The position numbers and the translations under genes are program-made. Positions 10,862 to 20,181 of a stretch of DNA of 64,000 nucleotides are shown here, piece by piece. The notes under the pieces are model-generated. The model had not been told where the DNA came from and did no database searches. It saw nothing but the letters and a program-made list of their open reading frames with translations. Source of the stretch: Lenzites betulinus (lineage: Eukaryota > Basidiomycota > Agaricomycetes > Polyporales > Polyporaceae); assembly GCA_022264855.1 (NCBI GenBank), contig JABYQU010000059.1, forward strand, positions 62,001 through 126,000. The letters are read 5' to 3'. Position 1 is the first letter of the stretch; every line of letters begins with the position of its first letter.

Positions 10862-12894
10862 CTAGACGTTCTCCGCGGTCCGTTCGGTGTCCGCCCAGTA
10901 CCCATGTCCAGAGCCGGAGCCAGAACCAGAGCCAGACTCCGCGCACAGACCCGCCAAGGTCGGGGACGGCGGCACCTCCTGCTCCCCATCTGCATCTACC
11001 TGTTCCTCCAGCTCCGACTCCAACCCCACAGCAGCGTCCCGGCCCCCACTCCGCCGCCCCACGCGCGAAAGCCGTGGCAGCAGCTCGAACGACGCGCCCA
11101 CGCGCCGCGAGAGCGATATACGGGGCGGCGGCGCGACGCGGGCTGGGGGATCGGGCGTGTAGAGCGCGAGGGGCGTGTCGGCGGAGCCGTCTTGCGTCTC
11201 GGATGCCTGCGCGCAGAGGAGGGTGAGGTCGAGGCGCTCGCGCTCGGCGGCGACACTGCGGACGCTGAGGAGGAGGTGGCAGCCCTGTTGGATAGAGCGA
11301 AGAGTGAGGGGATGGATGAGGGGATGGGTGAGTGGATGGGCGAGTGGATGGGCGGTAAGTGGGGGGAGGGTGAGGGGTGCTTACGGAGTATGAGAAGACG
11401 GCGTAGAGCCAGCTGAGAGGGAAGGGGGTCAGCGCGGGAGTGTGCGAGGGGGAGGGGAGGGACGTACGTGGGGAGGGCGTTGGAGGCGGAGGGGAAGTCG
11501 AGAAACTGGCTGACGATGCACACGAGCATGAACACTGGGGAGGACGGTGAGCGGCCGCGATGCACTACTAGAAGCCTGTACGAACCAAATGCGCTGTAAC
11601 GAGGTCAACAGGTGAGCTGTTGGACAGTATAGGGAACACATACATAGCGAAGTAGGCGGTTCCGTCACGGAAGAGGCGAAAGATTAGCGGGGTATCCATC
11701 CGTCCATACGATGTACACTTGGCGGTATTAAGGCCGAACAGCAGGGCTACCTCAGCGCGTTAGACAACGGTGCGATTCCGGAGAGAATAGGAGCGGTGCG
11801 CCTACTTTCAAATGCAATAATAGGGAACCTGGGGTCATGGAGGATTAGGGCGGTAGCATATAGTCAGGTATGGTACATACCAGCAAAACTTGTACCAGTA
11901 GATGTCTAGTACAGGGAATATGCAGCCTTTAAACGGCCATTTTGGCGGAAAGGGCTGCAGCTCAGCGAACACGGTCGGATAGGTCAGCCCGTTGAGCCAG
12001 GCTGCACTCTGCGCGTCGTTTAGAACGCGACATAACACCAATCAACCGCTCAGCACATACCGCAACCTCCACTGTGGATTTCTCCGTCAGCACACATCTC
12101 ACTCATCGCGAGGGAATACGCACAAACGAAAGCCGTCAGAAGGACCACGCGGACTGAGACAAAATATGAGCATCAGTGTCGTGATGTGAAAACCGGTGGG
12201 CGGGCAATGGGCGCACCTTTCCTGGACCGGCCGTAGAGGGCGTCTATCCTGAGCATCAAGCTCAGTTCGATGCTCATAATCAAGCACGGGAAGAAGATCA
12301 GCGAGGTGAGCAGTTGGCCGCGACAGCTGTGAAACCCTGATCAGCCAACAATATGTGTCTGAGATAAGACGTCACGAACAATACGGGCAGAATGCCTGAG
12401 GCGAGCGTGCTGCGGAAAGGCGATAAGCATTTGCGAATGTAGGGCGCATACACGCGGGAGATGGTCAAAATTCGAGTGGTCATGTGTGAGGGGAAGCATG
12501 GGGGCAGGAGGAGCAGTACTCACAACTGTCCAAACAGCCCGACATATCTTGAGACGAGATAGAGAAACTTCGGGATCGAGTTGGGCGACCTGCGCAGCGT
12601 TGGGATCTTGTTCCCGAATAGCCATACAGGGCACGCACCTCCACACAAACTCCACCTAGGTGCGCGCATGACCGTGAGCAGAGGTTCGCGCGGTCCGAGC
12701 AAGCACACCCATACCTCTTGGTCGAACGTCGTCAGGAGGTCGTACAGCAGCCACACCGCCGAGGAGACTATATAGGCGAGCGAAGCATGAGCACGCCGTG
12801 GTTCTGAGCTTCGAGCTTCGACGGCGCACTCACGTGTGTGGAATCTCTGGCTGTGCTCGGACCACAGGAGCTCGAGGACATCGCTCTTGCGCAT
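10862..12894 (-). CDS. DUF6533-type seven-helix membrane protein
   Basis: Multi-exon membrane protein of a family that is common in Agaricomycetes and has no known function. Starting at 12894 (MRKSDVLELLWSEHSQRFHT), spliced segments give the family signature LLYDLLTTFDQEVEFVWR, then KFLYLVSRYVGL, LIFFPCLIMSIELSLML with LYGRSRK, VVLLTAFVCAYSLAM, WYKFCWFPIIAFETLLF, RLFRDGTAYFA, FVFMLVCIVSQFLDF and WLYAVFSYSGCHLLLSVR, about seven helices. The tail is about 130 residues, polar, with a Ser-Gly repeat. The intron at about 12334-12523 is long and may hide a further small exon, and the donor near 11545 is non-canonical, so some joins are tentative. The last intron contains a CCCATCCACTC-type minisatellite. 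Confidence 0.8.
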
Positions 12895-13515
12895 GTGCGT
12901 CCAGTCCGGGCGTGGGTGTCAATCAACCGAGGGGAGCGCGAGCGGCGCACCAGCCCATGCGAACTGCGGGAGAGGGAGAGGGTGCGGGGGTGTCGAGGCG
13001 TCCGGGGACGTCGAGGTCGACGATGGCGGCAACCATATAAAGTTGGACGGCCTGCCCATCTTGCCGCCCGTAAGCGACCTCCACCTCTCTCTAGCCTTAT
13101 TTGGCTCTGTCCCTCTCGCATCCACGTCCTCGGGCCCATCTCCACCGCCCTCCCGCCGGCTCCTCGCGTGCACCCACGGCGCCCCGATTCGCATCATATC
13201 ATCGCGCTCGTCCAGGACGCCGCCAGAACAGACAATTCGCCCGCTGGGGCCTCCGGTCTCTTCAACGCGCGAGACACAAGCAGTGCGCTCGCGGCCGCCG
13301 CGCCCTGATCATCTCGTGCCATCACGTCTTCAATTATGAACGAACACCGTGCGCACGTTGGGGATGTCGTACTGGCACGGCGCACGACACGGCCCACATA
13401 CCCATGTCTGCCACATTCCCATACCTGAGCCTACTTGACACGACACGCCCTGCTGCTACTCGCTTCAGACCTCGGCCCTTCTTCCGTACCGGGTTCCTTA
13501 AGTCCCTGAGGTGCC
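12895..13515. other. Intergenic, promoter of the DUF6533 gene
   Basis: Upstream region of the DUF6533 gene and 3' flank of the LPMO gene. Open frames occur on both strands, but none shows a domain or exon-intron logic. A TATAAAG on the plus strand at about 13035 has no supported gene behind it. Confidence 0.5.
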
Positions 13516-14950
13516 TCACCCACGCCAGACGGCCGGACCAGCTGCCGCCATACGCGCCCGTCAGCATCCTCAGGAGCTCCGAGCATGCAGACAGCACTCA
13601 CGCGAGGTGTACCCGGGGTAGTCCGCAGGCAGGTCGTAGATGTTGATCAGGATCCCCGGCTCGTACTATCGAAGTATCGTTGGCCCGCCCGCCGCAAGCG
13701 ACAGACAGCCGTCAGCAAATCGTCCGGTCCCGTGACAGAGCGCACGACAAATACTCACGCCAGTGTACACGCCCGGGATGGACACGAGGGGCCCAGGCGT
13801 GCCGTCCCCGCCGTTTACCACGTTCAGCTGCGCGCAGCCGATGTAGAACTGGGCGCCGCCGACGCTAGACGCGACGTGCAGCGCGATCTGTTGGGCGTGG
13901 CGGAGTCTATATCAGTCCCTTCCCTCGCAACACCCGCGCCCGCCTGGAATTTGCGAAAGGCTATATGGGGAAGATGGACGCACCTGCTCGCCGCGGACGA
14001 GGTACTGGCCGCTCGGCAGGCTGCTCGGGATCGTGAACGTGATCTGGTCAATCGCTGTGCGGCGGCGGCGGTCCCGTCAGCGATCCAAATACGACGTGCG
14101 TGCGATTCCAGAAAGTGACACGCACTCTGCGACGGGAAGACAAGCTGGCCGTTCTCGAAGACGGGCGGGTCCTCCCAGATCTTGAACCACGTCTGGCCGG
14201 TCCCGGCCTCCGGGCTGTTCGCCGCAGGAGACGCGGGGGTCATGTACGCCGAAAAGTACTATCGATACGACGACGGGGGTAAACAGGCAGAAGGCATGAC
14301 GTCGGTTAGCCTTTAATGCAGATCATGCCACCGCGCACGTCACCGGGATATACGTACCCCTGGGTGGTAAAAGTCGTTGTCCTGCGTCCATTTTTAGTCG
14401 AATAGAGTGCAGTAGCGCGATGGGTGGGTGGCTAGTGAGCAATGAGCCCGGATCGAGCTAGCCGCAGTGGCTCACCGCTGCGAACGCAATGGTTAGCTCG
14501 GACGCCGTGTGAATGCGCGCGAGCATGCGCGACGTGAAATGGCCCGTACCTTTGAACCCGATGGTGGACCCAGCCTGGACGGTGGCGACGGAGGTCTGGC
14601 CGGGCGTCGCGTTCATGTCGAGCTCGTAGCAGCGGAACTCGGTCGAGTTGACGTCGGTAATCTGCGGATGGGGACACAGAGCGGGGGTGCGATCAGGACG
14701 GGGCCGCGTCGAGAGGGGAGGCTGGGAGGGGGCGGCTTACGGGCGCGTTGCTGTAGTGGTTTTGCGTTGTGCGGACATACACCCAGTCGGCGGCCGTTTC
14801 GCCGTTCGCGATGAGGTCGGGGAGGGTGTCTGCGGTGAGTCGTTCGAGCGTCAGTATCAGGATTGCATGAATGTTCATGGCTAAGCACTCACAGTGAGCA
14901 GCTGCGAGCTGCGCGGCGACAACCGCAAGAGCAGCGAGGAAAGTCTTCAT
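13516..14950 (-). CDS. AA9 lytic polysaccharide monooxygenase, secreted, no CBM
   Basis: Copper enzyme that oxidatively cleaves cellulose or related glucans outside the cell. Ten exons (14950-14893, 14829-14741, 14661-14550, 14477-14476, 14381-14358, 14258-14126, 14054-13984, 13887-13759, 13665-13602, 13541-13516) give 235 residues. An 18-residue signal peptide ([18 protein letters not shown]) is followed by the N-terminal copper His in HYTLPDL. Other AA9 marks are [21 protein letters not shown], a second His in [47 protein letters not shown] and the terminal GYTSPGPAVW. Exon 4 is a 2-nt microexon; without it the frame fails unless the whole 72-nt intron before it is retained. No linker or carbohydrate-binding module follows. 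Expression is probably carbon-regulated as in other AA9 genes, but no site was proven. Confidence 0.93.
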
Positions 14951-15289
14951 GTTGAACGTTGAGTGCGTGCTGTTTGTGGGTACCAGAATCGAGGCTGTAG
15001 ACCTACCGTCCGACCTCCCCAAACATCGCGCATATATACACCCTCTGTCGGCACCCTCCCCCAACCCAAGTCTGCCGCAACATACGCATATGTCGCATCA
15101 AGTTCTGAGGTAGGTCACGACCCAACAACGTCAGCGGGCAGTATATCCGAAGAAACCTGCCATCCCCTCCAGACACTCGCCAAAAACACACCGCCCACGT
15201 CAAAAATACCTCGCGCGGAGGATCTCGCCGCGCCCAGCAGACATGACGCTCTCCAAAACAGGGTCGTCCGCAGCACAGACCATGAATGC
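14951..15289. other. LPMO upstream region
   Basis: Promoter region between the LPMO start codon and repeat copy 1. It contains the TATA box listed at 15031-15040. Open minus-strand frames here run into the repeat and show no domain. Confidence 0.5.
15031..15040 (-). promoter_or_regulatory. TATA box of the LPMO gene
   Basis: TGTATATATG on the minus strand about 85 bp upstream of the LPMO start codon, which would put transcription start roughly 50 bp before the ATG. The position and match are good for a highly inducible fungal gene. Confidence 0.6.
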
Positions 15290-15645
15290 AGAAGCACGAA
15301 CACATCGCCGTTCCTCTCGGACGGCCGCTGTGCATCGCTTTCAGCCGGCCGTGGAACACGCGCGAACCCAGGCACTTTCATTCAGTGCTCACTGGCGCAC
15401 GAAGCTGCCGCACGCCGCGCTCTAAATCTGCGACGGTGCCGACGCGAGAAGGGCGAGCAGCCGCGGCGCGCCCCGAGCTAGCCCCGCCGTTTAGACGGGA
15501 GTTTGCCCGTATGTATGGTGTGCGGGCGCGTTGCACAGAGATGTTGGAGAAGTCATGCATGGTGCGCGCGAGCAGCTATTGTTAGCTAGCTGGATATTTT
15601 AGTGTAGGGCTATAGCTAGATGCGTGCTTAATTCAGACACACCTG
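15290..15645 (+). repeat. Dispersed ~360-bp direct repeat, copy 1
   Basis: Closely similar (over 90% by eye) to 19242-19606 in the same orientation, with a few short indels. Similarity starts sharply at AGAAGCACGAAC and ends at GACACACCTG. There are no clear long inverted termini and no matching target duplication. A weak AAGCACG..CATC match occurs near the two ends in inverted orientation. It could be a MITE, a solo-LTR fragment or a SINE-like element. It sits about 340 bp upstream of the LPMO start codon. Confidence 0.85.
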
Positions 15646-16332
15646 AACTATGCAGAACCACCGCAGGTACATATGCGTAGTCGGATGAATGGCAAGCACC
15701 AGTGTTTGAATCCGACCGCGGTTTTTGATCGAGACACTATCTGCTATATGACATAAGAAAAGGAAGATGAGGGGACGAGTATGACTTACCGCTTGCGGTG
15801 TAGCCCTTGACAGTCAGATAATAGATGCCTAGTAGGCGTTGTCGGTGCGATCGCTGCGATGAGACCAATTGTTAGGATGAACAGACAGTAAGTCCGACCA
15901 TCACTGGGCACAGACGGGCCCCCGAGTCCGCCCGCATGATTCAATGTACACCATCGCCATCTGGATGAATGACATCCAAAGTTTAACGTTGACAGGATGC
16001 TAGGGTTGGCAGAGTCAGCAGTAAAGGATTGATTACCGGCGTCATCGTGGTCTCCGTCTGGCAAAACACACCCACAATATTTTGAGCGGCTATCTATTTG
16101 CCACTATTTGGTCGTTTATGCTGGACGGCCCTGGACGGCCAAGCTGATCATGCTTGACTTCGAGCGTATTTGGTAGTCCAAGCGCATCCAGTGGACTTGC
16201 ACAGTATTCCTGCTCGTACTGGGATTGTACGACCTGAGGTTCTCGCTAGGTCTCGCCGTCCATCTTCCCGTGCCCCTTAGTCCGCCAACTCTCCACCCCT
16301 ACAAGCGCCAGCCAGTGTGGTCCGTTCCCCAC
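15646..16332. other. Intergenic, no supported gene
   Basis: Promoter side of the F-box/LRR gene. A minus-strand open frame at 15786-16064 has no recognised domain. CTGGACGGCC is repeated in tandem at about 16114-16133. Confidence 0.45.
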
Positions 16333-18190
16333 ATGCACCAATGTTTGCAGATCGCCGAGATCGTCTCCCAAATCTTCTCTGAGCTGGACGGTCACACTTA
16401 CGACACGCGTATGCGGTTTCCAACCCGCATCGTCCATCGCAACAAAAACACACTTCGCACGCTCGCAGGTCTTGCCCGGACTTGTCAAGCATTCAAGGAG
16501 CCCGCGCTGGATGTCCTGTGGCAAGAAATACCGGACCTTTATATCCTGGTAAAACATCTCATGCCGGCCGAGCTGCTGAAATACGACGCGACGAGTAGCG
16601 TACTGGTTAGACTTCGTCGCTTTTGATCTTCTCAGACGTCATTTATATTGATGCCGACCTTTGGAATACACAGTTTCTCAAAAAAGAGCCCCATTCTGAT
16701 GTTTTGAGGGCATTGGACCCTTACGTGGCACGCATTCGAACGGTCGGGATACCACCTCCATCCGGCGTCGTCTCCCGGGGTCTCGACCCCGAGACAGTGT
16801 TGCGGCCTCTCGAGCGTTATCTCACCCTCGGCGCCGTAGACAGCGACATACTATTCCCGAAGCTGGAACATGTTGTGTACGCAGCGTTCTGGGCGCACGA
16901 GCTACACTCCCGGCTTCTCCTTCACCGGAACCTACAGGTACTACAACTGCCGTTGATGGCCTACACAGTGCGCATCACACTTGTTTTGCCTAGTCAAACT
17001 CAGATCTTAGTGACGCTACCCCCCAGTCGCAATGGAATCTGTCTCCTTCCGCCACAGAAAATATGGTCACCAGCGTGGGCAGAAGCATCCACGCACTCAG
17101 CGATCACGTCCTGGGTGCCCTGATGAGAATGTGTAACCTTCGTACCCTGTGGGTAAGGGCAGCATTACTAGATCAACCCACGTTCGCCCATCTCGGGTCC
17201 CTCTCGACACTCACGGGACTCGCTTTGGAGGCCGGATGGAGCAACATAGCGTACCCTGATCGCACAGAAACGGGCTCCCGTGCATTTGCAGCTCTACGCG
17301 AGCTCTCTGTCTCCATTGCGCACTCAGATGCGCCACATTTCCTCGCACACATCGACCCCGAGTCATTGGAGGCCGTCAATATCCACTGGGAGTATCTGTA
17401 CAGCGATGCCAGCTCCTCCGGTGCGGTGTTGCAGCAGCTATTCGCCGCGCTCTCGCAGCTACCCAAGATCAGCTTGAAGCACGTGTCCGTGGCGCTCGAT
17501 GCAGAAATGGAGCAGATGGTTCATATCGCAGACGGGGGTCCTGACGACTCGCACTCTCATCGGCTGAAGGGATTGGCGGACTGTTCCTTCGACCTCGAGC
17601 CCGTCCTGTCTCTCACTGCGCTTCGGACGCTGGAGATCGGCATCGACGTCGTGTTCCAGGTCGATGACGAGTTTCTGATGGCCCTCGCGGAGAACATGCC
17701 GCACCTGGAATCCCTCCGTTTGACCCCCCTGCTGCGCGGCCCTTTCTCGTTTGATTGCTTGGAGCCGGTCCCGGACGAGTTGAACTCGGACATACTCGGC
17801 ATCCCGAACCTGGATGGGCTGTTTGCATTCTCCAAGCGGTGCTTGAAGCTGACGACCCTCAGGCTCGCGGTACGCGCCTCACTCTCCGGAGACTCTCGCT
17901 CCCGTCTCGAGCTCGATGCCATACCGTCGTCATGCGGTGTGCGAACGTTGGAGCTGTGGACAACGGCGCTGGACCCGGAGGTCTCCGATGAGACGTTTGT
18001 CTCGTTCCTTGTCGGCGCATTTCCATCTTTGGAGGAACTTTGTGCTGTTCTGCCCATTTCACATCCGGAACACGAGATGATACCCAGGACTGAAGCTCGA
18101 GCACGATGGGAGCGGGTCGCAAACGACGTATCCGCGCATGAGCGAAGTGCCGCCCGTGTCAGAAGTCACGTACTGTGGGAGATAGTATAG
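16333..18190 (+). CDS. F-box/LRR-type protein
   Basis: Probably a substrate receptor of an SCF ubiquitin ligase; basidiomycetes carry large families of these. Exons 16333-16594, 16636-16937 and 16994-18190 give a phase-consistent frame of 586 residues. The start MHQCLQIAEIVSQIFSEL and the following TLAGLARTCQAFKEPALDVLW match the degenerate F-box and start of these proteins. The rest has irregular leucine-rich blocks (LRTLWVRAALL, LESLRLTPLLRG, LKLTTLRLAV, VRTLELWTTAL, LEELCAVLP). The first intron is only 41 nt, so that join is less sure. A more upstream ATG (16225) is open but looks like leader sequence. The target protein is unknown. Confidence 0.8.
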
Positions 18191-18939
18191 CATCTTTTTT
18201 ATGTCACTAGCAATGGAACGAAATAGCTATCACTGAAATCTGTATACAATATCATATGTCTCATACGCATATAACGGTGGTGCTGGGGCTGACTCGCTGC
18301 ACATGGATGATGGAAGCTAGTACCATCCATAAATATTGCCTAATGCGGATGGGCGCACAAACAAGCGCCCGTCTGGCGTTTGCTCTTGCGGCGTGTTCGG
18401 ATGCCTTCCTTTCCTCCTCCCTACCGACTTGAACCATCCATATTATTTCGTGCATACGTCTGCTCTTCTGAAGGCTGCGCAAAACACTGCCGAAAGCTGC
18501 ACATCATTGAGACACCGAAGATAGCCAATTCGAGACTCCGACGACGACAAGTTTGCACGTCAAATTAATTGCACTTGGTACCAGTCAAACACTTGTGCAT
18601 CGTCGTGCCTGTCTGAGATTATCTGAACGGATCTCTCTCCTTGGAGCACTACCGTCTTCTTGTAAGTCTTGACGCCCCGCCGTGCAGTGTCGCCATCATG
18701 AGTAAAGTCGTCTTTGGTACGTCGCTACTTCTCGGCTAAGCAGTACTTCTTGATCCTTGTTCCAAACCTCAATCGCTCTCCGCACACGACTATATATGCA
18801 GTACTCCCTCGCGCGCTCGATTTCCCTCCTCCGCACCACTCTCTCCCCGTTGCGTTCAGCGCGTCCTTGCTCGGCCATCTCCATCTCCACTCGAGCCTCT
18901 CGACAGCTGCCTCGTCCTGTATTCCCAAGCTTCTCAGAC
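18191..18939. other. Intergenic with TATA box for the APH-like fragment
   Basis: CTATATATG at about 18790-18798 lies about 145 bp upstream of the ATG at 18940 and is a credible TATA box. The open frame continues upstream of 18940 with a mitochondrial-presequence-like stretch, but that begins on the TATA box itself, so I treat it as leader. No other gene is supported. Confidence 0.5.
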
Positions 18940-19306
18940 ATGTCAAACCGCGGGTATGATCTCTTCAACTACACGTCAGGGCGCTGGCTGTAAGTCTTAT
19001 GCGTGTCGCTCCTCTGGCATGAGTCCATGTCCCTAATGCGCTGATTTCGTACACCTCAGCGTCAACGAAGATGTTCGCCTCGCAGAGCGCGCATGCAAGT
19101 TCAACGACAACGAGCTGCGTCATCTTGCAGCGCAGTCTGTCGGTCGGACATTCCAGGATGTCGACAGCATGGTGAAGCTCGATGAGGGCGGCTTCAACCG
19201 CATTTTCCTTATCACCATGCACGATGGTTTCTGGATGATTGAGAAGCACGAACGCATCGCCGTTCCTCTCGGACGGCCGCTGTGCATCGCTTTCAGCCGC
19301 CCGTAG
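18940..19306 (+). pseudogene. APH-like phosphotransferase, truncated by a repeat
   Basis: N-terminal piece of an aminoglycoside-phosphotransferase/choline-kinase-fold protein, a family widespread in fungi and related to AIM9. Exons 18940-18989 and 19060-19306 join in phase and encode YDLFNYTSGRWL, VNEDVRLAERACKFN, LRHLAAQSVGR and the nucleotide-loop region EGGFNRIFLITMHDGF. Homology stops at about 19241, where repeat copy 2 begins. The frame then runs about 21 codons through repeat sequence (HERIAVPLGRPL) to TAG at 19304. The catalytic loop and everything downstream are missing and were not found on the far side of the repeat. The 98-residue product cannot be a working kinase. The promoter and splice sites look intact. 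Confidence 0.82.
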
Positions 19307-19606
19307 AACACGCGCGAACCCAGGCACTTCCATTCAGTGCTCACTGGCGCACGAAGCTGCCACACGCCGTGCTCTCAATCTGCGACGGTGCCGACGCGAG
19401 AAGGGAGAGCAGCCGCGGCGCGCCCCGAGCTAGCCCCGCCGTTTAGACGGGAGTTCGCCCGTATGCATGGTGTGCGGGCGCGCGTTGCACAGAGATGTTG
19501 GAGAAGTCATGCACAGTGCCAGTGCGCGCGAGCAGCTATTGTTAGCTAGCTGTTTATTTTAGTGTAGGTCTATAGCTAGCTAGCGTGCTGAATATAGACA
19601 CACCTG
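19242..19606 (+). repeat. Dispersed ~360-bp direct repeat, copy 2
   Basis: Second copy of the repeat at 15290-15645, same orientation, starting inside the APH-like reading frame and ending at CACACCTG. It contains CTATAGCTAGCTAGCGTGC near its 3' end where copy 1 has a 4-bp deletion. Its left border coincides with the loss of APH homology. Confidence 0.85.
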
Positions 19607-20181
19607 GAGAACGTTTGCGTCATGTTCGCGCCAGTTCCTGGCCATGGAACTTCAACTTGGTTTCGCCGTGTACAGGGCTGCAGGGCATGTCAAGCTGCCA
19701 TTATACCCAATTTATCCGAAGGAAGTCGGTGTAGTATTCACGGTATGTATCACGATGATGAGCGAGCTTGAGATCCTGCCTAAGAATACTTGAACGACAA
19801 GATGGTGGTTAGGTGTTAAGAGGTAGACGCCCATTTAATGAGGCTGACAGCCAGCGACGACATCGTGAAACTCTTACACTCTTCGTGTAGGTCCTCGACG
19901 CAGTCGGAAACATGCATGCATATGGGAAAGGGCGGTCATATATGATGTATGTATGCACGCGAATAGATTATAGATAATGTGATGATATAGTATTCCTGTC
20001 ATGTACGCAATACATCGTCTGGGCGGACACGTAGTAAAGACTGTTACGGATACAGATGTTGTTCGGGAGCCTCTACAGTCATAGAATACACTAAAATACA
20101 GCCTATGGGTATACTACCAACGACCCGCGCTAGTGAAATAGGTGCACTAACCGTTCTACTGGAACCGAGACCGAGGGTGAC
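19607..20181. other. Intergenic, no supported gene
   Basis: AT-richer than its surroundings and 3' of the kinase gene. No continuation of the APH-like gene is recognisable here. Confidence 0.45.

Noticed and set aside
15115..15381. Minus-strand frame through repeat copy 1 (similar frame in copy 2) as a repeat-encoded protein
   Set aside because: The shared part is only about 30 codons and diverges outside the repeat; no domain. More likely a non-coding element.
15697..15720. GTTTGAATCC motif as a tRNA T-arm
   Set aside because: No matching acceptor stem, D-arm or anticodon arm can be folded around it. A similar GGTTCGAAT at about 56437 fails the same test.
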